Positions 34,530 through 46,510 of a stretch of 64,000 nucleotides of DNA are shown here, piece by piece. The stretch lies in the NCBI GenBank assembly GCA_946122785.1, contig CAMGYJ010000003.1, positions 4,030,001 to 4,094,000 on the forward strand, written 5' to 3'. The notes beneath the pieces are model-generated. The model was not told the origin of the DNA, searched no databases, and saw only the letters and a list, made by a program, of their open reading frames with translations. Origin of the DNA: Linum tenue. Lineage: Eukaryota > Streptophyta > Magnoliopsida > Malpighiales > Linaceae. How positions within the stretch are numbered: the first letter of the stretch is position 1; each line of letters begins with the position of its first letter. The position numbers and the translations under genes were made by a program.

Positions 34530-36270
34530 AGTCGGAAGTATGTTCTTTGTATCTGCAGTCGATTACCTCTCGCATTTATTTTGATGCTTGCGTTTGTTGG
34601 TATAGTCTGCTTGTGGTACACCATATCTGTTCGCATTAGAACGGAAGCTATATACCTCGTGCAGGGGAATGTATTATGGGTTGTCTCTGTGCTCGGTGTC
34701 CCCTAGTTTCGATTTATATTGGTAGGAAAATAGGTAAGATGTCCTAGTACCCTAAAAGCAAAAGAAAGATGCAATCCTGGTTCATGGTTGATGAACTAAA
34801 GAAAGATGGCAGAGCTCTCATATGAAAACACTGATCCCAAATCTCAGACATCGACATTGATCATGAACTTTGGAATCCAACTTTGATTGTGGTCGAATCT
34901 TGGACCTACGGACCAAACCCTAAGCGAAAACTAAAGACTCAACCCTAACTCTAATCCATGTACCCTAATTGAGATACTATAAGAAAATCACCCAAATTGA
35001 TACCTAGTTGGGCTATGATTTGGGACTTGTGTCATGACCGTGTATGTAAGTGATTGTGCTTCGGATTAGGACTTGGGACAAGAACACATAAATTGGATTC
35101 ACTCCTCTTCTCCATTCAAAATCAACCGAGTTGACCTTGATTTAACCGATGAATCCGTGGTTAAGTCAGGTTGAAGGGCAGGGATGGTTAGATCATCATA
35201 CAAAATGTAATTGGAATCATTTGGGAATAAAGTAATTGGTAAGATTTTGACTTTCCTCCTTAACTATCACCGTTCAAACCCCTTGGTGGTAATTTAATGG
35301 GGTAATGTCAATTAAGAACAGAAATCATTTGCTAATCAATGTGACGAGAGGAACAACAACAATGCTAGCTCCATCAGAGATGAAGAATAAGCGAAGGGAT
35401 GTGAAATGTTATAACTGTGCGAGGAAAAATACATCATTGAATATAGTTGTGCTAACTCCAATCTTATGCTACTAATGGGTTGTCATTATTCAGTTCAATT
35501 TCGATGGTATAACAAAAAAAAAAAAAAAAGGTTCAATACACTTGTATATCCAAAACTTTCATAATTGTGCCAATAATATTCAAATTTCACGAAATACCAC
35601 TTATATCCATGTTTTGAAGTTGTTCTTTGCCAAATCTATCCATTTCCCAATATCTTTTTGGTTAAATACACTTGTATATCCAAAAACACCGTTAAAGAAT
35701 GTGAAGGAATTGGATATAAGTGGTATTTCGGGAAATTTGGATATTATTGGCACAACCGTGAAAGTTTTGGATATACAAGTGTATTTAACCAAAAAAATAC
35801 GCCAAATCCACTACTTTTTGCTCAATTTTTCTTGGAGTCAAATTTTCATATGTAAGAATTAGAGGAATGACCCCCTATCCTAGAATGAGACTACTATGAA
35901 AACAATTGGACCAATTTTGTTTAACACAATATAATAATAAAAGCAAAAAGTATAAATGATGGCTAAATTTTCGTGGATGTACTAATTTGGTCTGAGAAAT
36001 TTTAAATTGATCCATTTTAGGTTAATCTCAATTATCTGAGGTTAGAAGTTAGAACATCCAAACAGGTAATTCGAGTTTACTCATTATATAAAATAAAACA
36101 ATTAAATAAATTATTTCGCTTCTTAAATCTCAAACCACGATAAAAAATTTCAACACATATTACATTTGGAAGTTAATTGAATGCTTCTAAACTCAACATC
36201 TTATCAAAATAGATTTAGAACTCAAAGTCCAAGGTATGTTCTTGTTTCTTTTCCTTTGTCATTCCCTTTG
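34530..36270. other. Spacer between polyubiquitin 1 and LRR copy 3
   Basis: AT-rich intergenic DNA of ordinary appearance, apart from the hairpin element at 35530. No gene is seen. Confidence 0.4.
35530..35790. mobile_element. Foldback MITE, 261 bp
   Basis: The left arm (35530-35613, starting GGTTCAATACACTTG) is the near-perfect inverse of the right arm (35708-35790). A third partial arm in left orientation starts at 35660. Runs of A flank both ends, so the target duplication cannot be read. The whole segment could fold into a long hairpin if transcribed. Confidence 0.85.
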
Positions 36271-36392
36271 GAATTCACAAACGTCCTTCTCACCTAGCTT
36301 GCTCTTAAGTCTTAACAGCGATATCTCCCCCCCATTGTCCCCTTCTTCTTGGATTCTTCTCATTACTCCATCGAAGTCATCCCCCCACCATG

Positions 36393-36399
36393 TATAAAT
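36393..36399 (+). promoter_or_regulatory. TATA box of LRR copy 3
   Basis: TATAAAT lies 72 bp upstream of the ATG at 36465. The 190 bp before the start are similar to the region before LRR copy 4 (57119-57330). Confidence 0.8.
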
Positions 36400-36464
36400 G
36401 GGCAATCCCTCCAACCCGTTTCCTCCATCTCCAAACCAAAACCTCAACCTTCCATAGCACAACC

Positions 36465-37208
36465 ATGGCCGGAAAAATCCTCCTAATTCATTCCATTCTC
36501 CTCCTCTTCCTAACCTTCCCACAACCCTCGACTCCAGAATCAATCCAGGCAAGGATATCACTCCTCCAGTTCATCGAAACCCTCTCGGAGGGCACGTTCC
36601 CGCCCCACTCCAACTGGGGCTGGAACCTCACCTCAGACCCCTGCCATGACTGGGCAGGAGTCGTTTGTGACTCGGACGGCCGAGTCATGGCCTTGACCCT
36701 CAACATGGTCAACCTCACCGGACGTCTGGATCTCAAACCGCTCCACAGGACCATCCAGTATTCTCTCAGGGCCCTGGACCTGACGGACAACCACATCTCC
36801 AGCCGGCTCCCGTCCGAAATCGCCCGCTTCACCAACCTGACCTACCTACGGCTCGGGGGGAACCATCTTCACGGTTCACTCCCCGGTTCGCTCTCCTCTC
36901 TGACCGGTCTGAGCCTGGTCGATGTTTCGCATAACCGGTTCGTCGGGCCGATTCCGACCGGTTTGGGAAGGCTGAACATTTTCTTGGCGCAGGAAAATCG
37001 GCTCGGCGGGGAGATCCCCGGGGAGGTCGATTTCGCCGGCTTGGAGGCGTACAATGTGTCGGGGAACCAGTTGGTTGGCCCAATTCCGAGTGGGTTCCTT
37101 GATTTTCCGGCGTCGAGTTTTGAAGGCAACCCTGGTCTGTGCGGGCTGCCGCTGCCGGTTCCTTGCGCGCCTTCGCCGGCGCCTTCCCCTGCCATGCGTG
37201 GCGACTAG
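36465..37208 (+). CDS. Secreted leucine-rich repeat protein, copy 3
   Basis: A single exon of 247 residues. An in-frame ATG at 36390 lies three bases upstream of the TATA box and cannot be the start; 36465 opens directly into a signal peptide (ILLIHSILLLFLTFPQPSTP). The N-cap has 'NWGWNLTSDPCHDWAGVVC'. About five LRRs follow ('LRALDLTDNHISSRLP', 'LTYLRLGGNHLHGSLP', 'LVDVSHNRFVGPIP', 'AYNVSGNQLVGPIP'), then 'FEGNPGLCGLPLPVPC' and a short Pro/Ala/Ser tail ending MRGD. There is no membrane anchor. NLT N-glycosylation sites are present. It is closest to copy 4 in sequence and promoter. AATAAA at 37277 is a plausible poly(A) signal. Secretion is inferred from the signal peptide; the biological role is unknown. 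Confidence 0.93.
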   Translation: MAGKILLIHSILLLFLTFPQPSTPESIQARISLLQFIETLSEGTFPPHSNWGWNLTSDPCHDWAGVVCDSDGRVMALTLNMVNLTGRLDLKPLHRTIQYSLRALDLTDNHISSRLPSEIARFTNLTYLRLGGNHLHGSLPGSLSSLTGLSLVDVSHNRFVGPIPTGLGRLNIFLAQENRLGGEIPGEVDFAGLEAYNVSGNQLVGPIPSGFLDFPASSFEGNPGLCGLPLPVPCAPSPAPSPAMRGD

Positions 37209-37531
37209 TACGTGCTTTTCCATGCAGCATCTGCAACTACGAGTTAACGTAAACATATAATGTTTATCCTCCAAAGAATAAAGATCGTTTTTCCTAATGT
37301 TGCATTTTGCATGCCCACGGCCACATGGCGTTAAGATTTGTAATTTTCTTTTTCATTCATACAAATGTTAATGAATATATGTTTTTGCACTTTATTACTT
37401 GGTATATGATCGATCCACTATTGAATTTCCATTAACAATTTGAGTTATTGATACTAACTGATTCTTGACATGATATTTGAGCCTTCTATAGCTGAGACGT
37501 TTGTTCGGATCCCGATGACCCCATCTATTTC
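37209..37531 (+). other. 3' flank of LRR copy 3
   Basis: 3'UTR and spacer. Bases about 37390-37480 resemble 39590-39670 (both contain ATATGATC..CCACTATTGAA), so the region between may be an insertion or the flank was duplicated. Confidence 0.45.
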
Positions 37532-39100
37532 TGTTAAGTAGTAAAATACATTACATGTGTTTACACCATAAATTTTGTCTTGTACCACATTGGTGAGTTA
37601 CAAGATAATCAATGAGTTTATAAGGCCACACCCATTATAACAATTAATGTTGTTTAAATTGGGCCTTATGGATATTGATTTTAAGTCCAAGTCACTAGCT
37701 CATTAATGAGCATGGACATGATTCAATAAGTGACATGGGCCTCTCGTAAGAGGTCATGCCATGCCACGAGATGGCATGAAAATTTCTAAGTATGAGAAGT
37801 CCATGGCCATGAATGAAGAGGCCATGCCGCCCCATGGCCAAGGCCTAATGACTGAAAAATAAACTAAGTCTGGAAGAGGTACATGCCACTTCAAGGAGAA
37901 ACACGTGCCGCCTCATGAGAAGGGGCATGGACACAAGAAAAGATACTAAGTATGAGAGGGCCATGTTGTGTCACGAGAAGGGTCACAAACATGACTGAGA
38001 AGTCCATGGCCGCGAATGAGGAGGCCATGTCGCCGCATGAGCCAAAATATACTAAGTCTGAGAAGGCCATGCCGCCTCATGAGAAGGGTCATGTGCATGA
38101 TTAAGAGGTCCATGGCCGTGTCATGTGATGGCCATGGACGCGAAGCAAGAAGAATTAGAAATGATTGAAAATACTAAGTATGGAAAGTCCATGCCGCCTC
38201 ATGAGAGGGGCCTTGTGCATGATTGAGAGGTCCATGCCACCTCACGAGGATGGCCATGGACACGAATGAGAAGGTCGTGGTGGTGGAGCATTATATCACT
38301 AGTGACTAAGTCCCAAGAAGGCCATGGACATGAGTAAGAAGTCCATGGTCGTAAGACAAGAAGGCCATGGACATGAGTAAGAAGTCCATGGCCGTGAGAC
38401 AAGAAGGCCATGGACATGAGTAAGAAGTCCATGGCCGCGAGACAAGAAGGCCATGAACATGAGTAAGAAGTCCATGGTCGCGAAGCAAGAAGACCACGAC
38501 CCCCTTTGCGAGACACTACATGCTCGTCAAAAGACTAGCATGGCACGAGATTCAAAACAAGACCAGGCGAGGCAAGATACACTCCAAAACCCACGACGGT
38601 TCCAAGAGAGGCACCTAGGTGGTTGAAGGAGTAACCACCACTCCGAGGAAGCAAGGAGCGGTTCTTTTTGGGAGTTGTCCAAGAGGCGGTTTATTACCGA
38701 AGAAGGAGGAGCGGTTCTTTGTAGCAGTTATCCAAAAAGCGGTTTTCTATGGCGGTTACCTCCTCGGGGCTATAAATAAGAGGAGGGGTCGACAGAGACA
38801 AAGGTTCCAAAACCAACACTCTGACGCACATGTCAAGTTTATCCTTTACCTTTTCTCTATCATGTAGCCATAGATGTAGTTCGTAGTTTGGAGCTCTCGC
38901 CGAACCTCCATAGGAGTAGAAGTAATTTAATTTAGATCTCGTTCCCAAAAAACCATCAATCGAACACCCTCGTTCGAACTGTGTTTGAAGAGGTGTGAAC
39001 CGTGTTTAGTGATCGTTGTCCAAAGAATTCAAAGGTGCAATCAAGTTATTTCAACGCAAGTTTTCTCGCCGGAAAACAACATGAAAGGTACGTATAAAAT
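37532..39100 (+). mobile_element. LTR-like element with CCATGG-rich repeats
   Basis: TGTTAAGTAG at 37532 could be an LTR start. About 800 bp of diverged repeats built from GTCCATGGCC and CATGAG words follow. A strong TATA box (CTATAAATAAGAGG near 38770) and a leader-like sequence end near 39080. No second LTR, primer site or target duplication was found, so this may be a solo LTR or part of a large non-coding retroelement. Confidence 0.45.
38298..38490. repeat. 43-bp minisatellite
   Basis: GTCCATGG starts at 38341, 38384, 38427 and 38470, exactly 43 bp apart. Each unit also contains GGCCATGGACATGAGTAAGA with few changes. More diverged units extend to the left as far as about 37690. Confidence 0.93.
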
Positions 39101-39820
39101 ATGTACGGATATTTTATTTCGTCTCTAAGTTAATGTTACGTTTAATAGGACGTTACTAGTCACAAATATATAAAATTAATTATTTTAAATATGTATATAA
39201 TAGTAAAGCTAACAATTTAAACGTGCTATATGTGTTTTATACGTGTTTAGTACGGGAGCCATTAAAAGAACGAAAAATCGACGTCTCTTGTTTAGAGTAG
39301 TAATGTCTCAAAGAGTTCGGAAGAGCCTTCCAGGTAGGGACCCATCGCATTCCTACTTTCATAGGAATAGAATGAATCCATGGTAGGTACAATCGTTGAA
39401 GCTTGTTGTATAAGCTCTTCAAACGAACTGACACTCACACAACAGAATCCAGATCAGTATTTGAAAAATGAAACGACTTGACAATAATATGATACATAAA
39501 TTTTAAATGGATAAAATACGTACGGGTACATATACGTGTATTAAACGGAGATTTACTAACTATGCAATATGGTGGCTTTGTTTAAAGGAGTCAAGTACAT
39601 GATATATGATCCACTATTGAACCTCTTGTACCAAGTCGAATTATTAAGATCAACTGGTTCATAACACACTTGTCGTACTGAAGAAGGAGGTTCAATACTA
39701 AAATCTTCATTAATTTATGAGATTAAAAAAAATACAATACTACTCAAGTCATTCATTTCTGACTCTCACGCATATACTAAAAATAATTAACATACTTTTG
39801 TTAACAATGAAGAAAGAAGA
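39101..39820. other. AT-rich spacer without genes
   Basis: No coding potential. It includes the segment (39590-39670) similar to the flank of LRR copy 3. Confidence 0.4.
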
Positions 39821-40524
39821 AGAGGTGGCAATAATGATTCAATTCATTAATTCAATCCAATCCAATTCATTTAAATTGATCCAAATCCATTTCTTCACGC
39901 TTACTGCTGGAACATCTGGATAGAAAGAAACTCCCGAATCTTCAAGGGAGTTGCTGCGTCATCACGTGTTACATCCTATCGAATCGGTTCCGCGATTGCA
40001 AGTTGGTTATCCGCAGCTCAGAAATTTGGCAGGCAAGAGACCGTGGCTTGGCTGGAAACTTTGAAAAGCAGGTTCATCTCTTCCCCTAGACAGAGTCTGC
40101 TGCAGGGCAACTGAATGTGGACGCAGATTAGCTTCCTTTGGCTCGCCCGATCATGATTTTGGTTCTTTGCAGCCGTGAAAAATAACCGGCTTTCGAGATG
40201 CTCATTATAGAATGGCAAGCCTGGGGACCCTGCAGTTCTGCTCTTGGGGTTTTTACTCTATCAATTTGCTTCTTCATGACCTGTTTGAGTTCCTCTCCGC
40301 CCAGTTCCATCTTGGGATGTTTGTGCAGGGGTTCACTCCTCTCCTTTTCTTTATCTAGGAATCTCACATTTGGGTTCCCCACTTCCCTATATGTGTGTTT
40401 CCTGGGTTGTTGTAACTTTCTTTTTAAATTTATATCATCCTTAACAAAAAAAATCCATTTAATCCATGAATTGATGGATTGGATTCATGGATATCCACTA
40501 ACCTAAACCCTACTTTACGGTGTT

Positions 40525-41586
40525 TAGGGCTGACATTTCGGTTTTCGGTTAGCGGGTAACCGTCGGTTTTAACCAAAAACCACCGGTTACCAACTAACCG
40601 AAACCGACCGGTTACCTTGACGGTCGGTGGTCGGATGGGAAAAGGAAGGGGTCAGTTGACCGAGTAACCGACAGTGATTAACCATGGTTATCCGACTAAG
40701 CGGGCCCAATCGAGACCCACTTAACCTTCCTCAAAATCCTGTCCAGATTCATCTCCATTCTCACATCTTGAATCTAAAAAATTTCCCAAATCCAGGAGGA
40801 AGAAGAAGAAGCAATAGTAGTAATCCCTCTCTCGACAATTTCCCTCTTTTCACTCCTCTTCCTCTACACTCTCACCACCGCCATAGCCAACAAGCAGACC
40901 TACATCATCCATCTCACCTCCGCCCACCGCGTCGTCGTCCACCTCGCCTCCATCGTCGCGTCTCCGTCCACCTCGCCTCTCCCTGCACCTCGTCGTCTGC
41001 CTCCTTCCCATCGCGGTCAGCGTCGTGCCGTCACGTACGCCTCCTTCCCGTTGCAGAGCAGGCCACCAGCCCAGCAACAACATCAACTCGCGTCGTCCTC
41101 ATCGTCAATCCAACAAACCATCTATTACCCCCGACAACGACCCAAGGCCTCCGCTCCGCCGTTCCTGTGCGCGACCCCCTGCTTCTCCTCTTCGAATCGC
41201 CAACCGCCCTTCTCCGACGTTCGCTGCCACTTTGTCTTTGCTTCCCCTCCATGGCCGTGGTGTCCATATCTGAAATGGTCAAATGGAAGAAGGAAGGAGA
41301 GAGACGGAAGGAGGTGGCATGCCTGGTGGTGGTGGGGGGTTTGAATGGAGAAAGGAAGGAGAGAGAAGGATGGAGGAGATAAAGAATAAGTGGTGGGAGG
41401 ATTTTTGGGTTGTTTTTAATTATTATTTTGGAGATTAGGGAGTGTTTTTCAGGTGTGCGGCTAACCGAACCAAAACCGATAACTACCCGGTCAGTGGTCG
41501 GCTAACCATAGTGTCCCTTACGGACGGTGATCGGCAGTGGGAGGTGGTGGCTCGGTTAAATCGAAACCGACCTACTGACACCCCTA
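40525..41586. mobile_element. hAT element, 1062 bp
   Basis: It starts TAGGGCTGACATTTCGG and ends with the inverse-like TGACACCCCTA. The flanks ACGGTGTT (40517-40524) and ACGGTGTC (41587-41594) match at 7 of 8 bases. Arms consist of GGTTAACCG-type words. The pyrimidine-rich centre has open frames (for example 40684-41382) of low complexity that I do not consider genes. Confidence 0.88.
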
Positions 41587-41594
41587 ACGGTGTC

Positions 41595-42192
41595 CATAAA
41601 TTAAAACAAATGCCCCTGGAATTTACAATCATATCATGGCCTAAAGAACATGCCGAGGACCCTACTCCAACGTCCACCACCGCCTCCGGTCATTCGTCGC
41701 CGTCTCCACTTACCCCCAAACAGCGCCAGAGGCCTCAGACGAGCGGCTGCACCTGCTCCTTCTTTTCATCGCGCATCAAGAAAACCTGGGCTCATGTTTG
41801 GTTGATTGGGACAGGAACCTGTGCTCTTCTCCCGATCCCGCCGCCGCCGTATAAGAACCAGTCGTCATTGCTTCAGTCGTCGCAACAAGGTTCGACTCTG
41901 CAGCCGCCTCCGTGGTGGTCGACGAGGAGGATCACTGCGAGCACGGGTACGTATACGATCTCCCGAGCATCTTTAAGACCGAAATTGAATGAGAATTGTG
42001 AGAAATTGATGAGAAGATTTCTGATAAACAGAGAATTTGGATAAGAGCAGATTTGGGGAAGATGCTCGTTGTGAGATATTTCCATTCAGAGAAGCAATTA
42101 TACAGAGTTGTATTTACAGTTTCACTAGCCGTTAAAATAGCAAACTAACTAACCAATAAAAGTTGTACAGTTGTCCTATAAAATAGTAAAAC
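41595..42192. other. Low-complexity region, no recognisable gene
   Basis: CTCC- and CCG-rich sequence with a short open frame reaching 42044 and no family signature; probably interior of the enclosing element. Confidence 0.3.
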
Positions 42193-42195
42193 TAA

Positions 42196-42641
42196 GGGTT
42201 CGTTTAGTTTTGGTGATAGTTAAATAGATACATTGTTATCAATGCATGCATACTAATATACATGTATATAGGAAAATTGATGTATTGTAGTTTACATTGT
42301 TTGGTTTCTGTGATAGTTATTCTAGTATTTGAATAAGATATATTGCTTTCTTGGTGAAATGTCACTTTTACCCTTTGTTTTTAATATAAAAAAAGAAAAA
42401 TACATCAAGAGGTAGGGACATAGTTGGAAGAAGAAAACACTCCAACAATCTCAAACAAACAATCTCAACAATCACACCGAAAACTTGAGATATTATTATC
42501 ACTCATTTTGTGTGATAGTTTCCATCACATCAAGCAAACAATGCATGCATAGTTTGTGCAGAAAGTTAAAAAAAATTCATTGTGGACTATACATGCATTG
42601 TAACTCTCCCAACCAAACAATCACTAAAACCAAACGACCCC
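42196..42641. mobile_element. Harbinger/Tourist-type MITE, 446 bp
   Basis: The left end reads GGGTTCGTTTAGTTTTGGTG. The right end is the near inverse (GGGGTCGTTTGGTTTTAGTG on the minus strand). A 3-bp TAA duplication flanks it (42193-42195 and 42642-42644). Size, ends and TSD fit a PIF/Harbinger MITE. Confidence 0.88.
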
Positions 42642-42644
42642 TAA

Positions 42645-43199
42645 GACTGCGTTTTATCACCACAAAACGGTGAGTTTTGTAAACGTTGCTTCTCCGATGC
42701 CTCAACGACGTCGTCTTGTTCTTCTTCTTCATTTGGGCGCTTCTGCTTCAAGTTCAAAGAAGAACTTGTTCTTCGTTTATCTCCAGGCAATGCAACTAGC
42801 AGAGGAGTGGATTCCTGCTCGTCCTCACTCCTTTTCAATTGAACCCGTTGAGCTCGAGGTGCGACTCCCTGTCCAAAGACGGGTTTGGCAGCAGGCGGCG
42901 GCGGGAGTTTCTGGTGTCTACCGGAGGATTTGGTGCTGGCGTGGTTCTGCACAGGGATTCCCTACAATCCAACGTCATGCTCACCGTCATTCCTCTGCCT
43001 CCGGCAGACTCTCGCCGTCGACGACGATTGTGTTGTCCATATGCACGAATCGTTTCCACTCTACGGTACTAAAATTAATTAAACAATTTTTAACCTAAAA
43101 TATCATGGAAAAGTTACATTTTGGTGCCTAATTTATTAAAAAGTAATAGTATCTAAAGTTTTCAAATTTTAAATATTGATTCAATTATTTAAATTTTAT
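42645..43199. other. Possible captured gene fragment
   Basis: One + strand frame (about 42839-43072) reads 'SRRRREFLVSTGGFGAGVVL', reminiscent of a twin-arginine or organelle-targeting segment, but nothing else supports a gene. I list it only as a low-confidence trace. Confidence 0.2.
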
Positions 43200-43463
43200 T
43201 TGGATTCATGGATAATCCACCAATTCATTTGATTCAATCCATGGATCCACCAATCCATTTGATCCATGGATCCAATAATCCAACTATCCATGAATCAATC
43301 CATTTGCCACCTCTAAAAAGAAGTCAAAGGGCGAGAGCTGAATTGAGGAAAATAAATTATGATTTTAGTGATTACTCAATTACATTCTAACTTCTTTTTT
43401 TAAATTACATCTCCAGTTGAGAAATTAAAATATGATCATTAAATCTTTTATATACGGAAACAT

Positions 43464-45428
43464 GGGTAAATTGTAACATTGGTCACTGTGATTACTAAAA
43501 AGGTTCATGTTTCGTCACAAAAAAATTCCATTCATGGTCATCAGCATTAGGTAAACAGTCCAAATTTGGTCACTCTCCGTTAGTCTCCGTCTGCCACGTT
43601 AACTAAGTCTGTTATTTGCTGACATGGCTAACAGAATCGTCTAATCCAGCTAATTTGACCCGAAAATGATGAAACCTACCCGCCACATCATTAAAACCCG
43701 CCATGTCACCTTGTCCAACCCAATCCTTGAACTAGCCCGGTCTATTAACAGACCCACTCAAAAGAAACAAATTATCCTATTTTCCTTTCCTGATCATAAA
43801 TCAGTCTTCCCTCTACTTGTTGTCCATTTTTCTTCCCCGAAACCAATACCCAGAAAACCAAAAGAACTCCAAATTTCCAGATCCTGTTCTTCCCAAACCC
43901 AATCCCGGCGAGAATCTTGGCCACTTTGTCAAACCCAATCTTGGTGACAATCTCGGCCACCCAATCCCTACGACAATAGCAGTCATAGATCTGTTGCCTC
44001 AAAATCCCAGATCTGCTGCCCAATCCCGACGACAATTCGAGGACTCGTCGTTTCTTCCGATGGCTCTGGGTTCAATGTCATTTCGCGTCTGGAGGCCTGG
44101 AAATCGAAGAGCTCCGGCGAGGTCATGGGGCAGGGATCTGTTATCTGGCCGTCGTGAGGAAAAAAACAATTTCCAACCTCGTCAAACCCTTTGCGTCGCC
44201 AGATCCATCGTCCGGGAGGCTGCCAACCGAGCCGAGCTCGTCGAAACAATTCGAACCGCCATCGGGCTCGACATTTCCGTTCTTTCTGAGAAAGAGGAGG
44301 CGAGATTCGCCTACTTTGACAGATACCGCCGCCACCGAGCTCAGCCTTTCGTTCATATCTGAACTTCGATCTGGAAGGAAGCAACGCAACGACGAACTTT
44401 GCTTTGGTGTTGAGGGACGTGTGAAAGCAATTGGAGGCAAACTGACAATCTTATTCATTGATCGGAGATCAAGCTTTATACACAGGACTCATAACAGAAA
44501 AGGCCTCCAGACTCGGCAATGACACTCACAACTAACTACTGGATCCCTGGAGATTAGCTCCAAGCTAACAACCTTGCTCTGCCAACGTAAACCTTCTGCA
44601 ACGGCTAGATTAGCCCGAGGGACCCTTACAGACTCAAGACAAACAATAGGGACTAAAACAGAAAGACTCCAAACGACACAGCTTAGCAAACAAATAACTC
44701 TTAAAACTCAAACGACACAGTTTTGGCTTCAGCACTTTCCTTCTCCAGAAAGGATTCGGATTCACCAACTCTTCAGCAACTCCATCACGCAGCAACTTCA
44801 ATCCTTGCTTTAACAGGACGATCCGACGCCGTCACTCGCTAACAAGGAGCAGCCCACCAGCGGATCTGGAAGGTAGGTGGTCGACTCGATGACTGGCTCA
44901 GTTTTAAACTCAAAGAGAATTTCTTGTTATCTCTCTCCGGGTTCAAATACGTCGTGGTCGGGTAAATTAGAAATCAAGTTGGGTTGTCGACGCGAAGGGG
45001 AACTCGGTGAATGCCGGAGCCGGTTTCGAGGTCCAAGATCATTGTAATGGTGTGGGTTGGATATTGGATATGGAGAGGGGGAATGTTGGATTCTTGACGC
45101 GAAGGGGAACTCGGGGAGAGGAATAGTGAAGAAACAGGGTCTGGGTCAGGGGTTTTGTTGGGTCATTATTGAGTTCAAGTGGATATTATTTTGATGTGGC
45201 GGGAAGGTTTCTATTTTTTTAGGATTAAAATTAAGTGACTCATCATTCATCTAAGCCACGTCAGCAAAAAACTGACGGTGTTAACGGAGATGGACGAAGA
45301 CTAATGGAGAGTGACCAAATTTGAACTGTTTACCTAATTCTGATGACCACCAATGAAATTAATTATTTCTAGTGACTAAACATGAACGTTTTTTTGTAAT
45401 CTCAGTGACCAACCATACAATTAACCCA
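43464..45428. mobile_element. Pack-MULE, family A copy 2
   Basis: It starts GGGTAAATTGTAACATTGG and ends with the inverse. The arms carry the same words as the element at 30892 (GGTCACTCTCCGTTAG, GCTGACATGGCTAACAGA). The 10-bp flanks ACGGAAACAT (43454-43463) and ACGAAAACAT (45429-45438) match at nine positions. It is 1965 bp. The cargo includes a fragment resembling an exopolyphosphatase gene. Confidence 0.93.
44060..44308 (+). pseudogene. Captured fragment resembling Ppx/GppA exopolyphosphatase
   Basis: The open + strand frame contains 'ALGSMSFRVW' and then 'WGRDLLSGRR', which resemble the phosphate-loop start and following strand of Ppx/GppA phosphatases (normally ...D-x-G-S/T-N-S-F...). 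It continues with 'CVARSIVREAANRAELVETI' and 'GLDISVLSEKEEARF', which match the family's conserved pattern (variable-R-x-A-x-N-x-x-x-x-V, then I-x-V-L/I-S-x-x-E-E-A). Sequence between the blocks is shorter than in the family and the catalytic Asp is not visible. After residue ~165 homology stops. These enzymes act on polyphosphate or pppGpp; this fragment cannot. The frame has no ATG of its own. The assignment rests on motif recall only. Confidence 0.5.
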
Positions 45429-45470
45429 CGAAAACATACTTGTAGTGGGACTATTATTATGTTTATGTGT

Positions 45471-46397
45471 AGGGGTGGGCATCAGTTCGGTTCGGTCAAA
45501 ACCGAACCAAAATTGAGTATACCGAGTCTACCGATCACCCCACACCTGAAACTGAAATATAATTCGGTTCGGTTTGGCCAAACCAAATTATATTCCGATT
45601 CGGTTCGGATTCTTGACCAAACCCGAATTTCCAGACCCTTCCTCTTTTCTTTACACTCTCTTTGTCATTTTCCTCAAATCTTCCTCTCTGTACCAACAAA
45701 CATGCTTCCACTTTTCTCTGCTCATCAAACCAGAAACCACTCCATTTATCTCCCTCAAATCTCCTACTTCTTTCACCCCTGATCTTTTCCTCAACTCCTC
45801 CATAAATCTGCGTCCCACCTCCTCCTTTTCCTTCTCCCTTCTCCATCGCCGTCCAGAAGCGCCGTCATATGCTGACCGCGGATCTGGGATAAGGTGTCGC
45901 TGCCGCAGACGACACGAGAAGCTCATCTCAGAAACACGACGAATCTGCTCAGTCTCTCTTCTATCTTCGAATCCACCGGCAGCGGCGACGGCTCCAAGTT
46001 CATACAATTCTCTGTCGCCAATACCACCAATCATGCATGCAATAGGTGAGATCAATCGGCGACGAGGAGAAAATATGGGTTAAGGTGAGAAGAGTGAGCT
46101 GGGGAGAGTGGGTTTGGGGGAGAATTGTGGAGGCCTGGGTTGGGGAGAGTCGGTTTTGGGAAGAAGAGTGAGTTGGGGGTATTGGGCTTAATTAAGGGGT
46201 GGGAAACAGAAATTCGGTTGTTCAGTTCGGTGGTTCGTAATTCGGGTTAACTACCCTGGTTTCCGAAATATTCAATTTTATCTTCTGAACCGGATGCCCA
46301 CCCCTATCACTGAACCACATTAATTCGGTTTCGGTGTCGGTTTGTTCGGTTTCTATCCGATTTGGTTCGGATTTACCGAACCGAATGCACACCCCTT
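45471..46397. mobile_element. hAT element, 927 bp
   Basis: It starts TAGGGGTGGGCATCAG and ends with a near inverse (ATGCACACCCCTT). It is flanked by the perfect 8-bp duplication TTTATGTG (45463-45470 and 46398-46405). The arms are TTCGGTT/AACCGAA-rich. GCCCACCCCTA near 46295-46305 is a second right-end motif, so a related element may be nested or an older end retained. Confidence 0.92.
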
Positions 46398-46510
46398 TTT
46401 ATGTGTATAAAACAGAGTGTCTAAAACCATACCCATCTATATGGAAAAAAATTCAGGTTTATCCATATCTGGCCGACTGGCCCATATCTAATCTATGCGG
46501 AGATTTTCAA

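Larger units (their letters stand above)
39821..43314. mobile_element. Putative hAT-like element interrupted by two others
   Basis: AGAGGTGGCAA at 39821 and TTGCCACCTCT ending at 43314 are perfect inverses. Both are followed inward by runs of CAATCCA/ATGGATT words (39840-39895; 40445-40495; 43200-43305), as in plant hAT MITEs with GGTGGCAA ends. The flanks are A-rich and no clean 8-bp duplication can be read. The span holds the hAT element at 40525 and the MITE at 42196. It may be two separate elements rather than one. Confidence 0.45.

Noticed and set aside
36390..36464. Upstream in-frame ATG for LRR copy 3
   Set aside because: It lies three bases before the TATA box and would add a non-signal N-terminus; the ATG at 36465 opens directly into the signal peptide.
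38199..38516. A 105-codon minus-strand frame
   Set aside because: Arises from the CCATGG minisatellite; the 43-bp period shifts frame each unit, so no protein is conserved.
40684..41382. A 232-codon frame inside the hAT element
   Set aside because: Low-complexity Pro/His/Arg-rich sequence with no family signature, inside a non-autonomous transposon.
45574..46083. A 169-codon frame inside the hAT element at 45471
   Set aside because: Composition is that of CT-rich repeat DNA, with no motif and no promoter or splice context.
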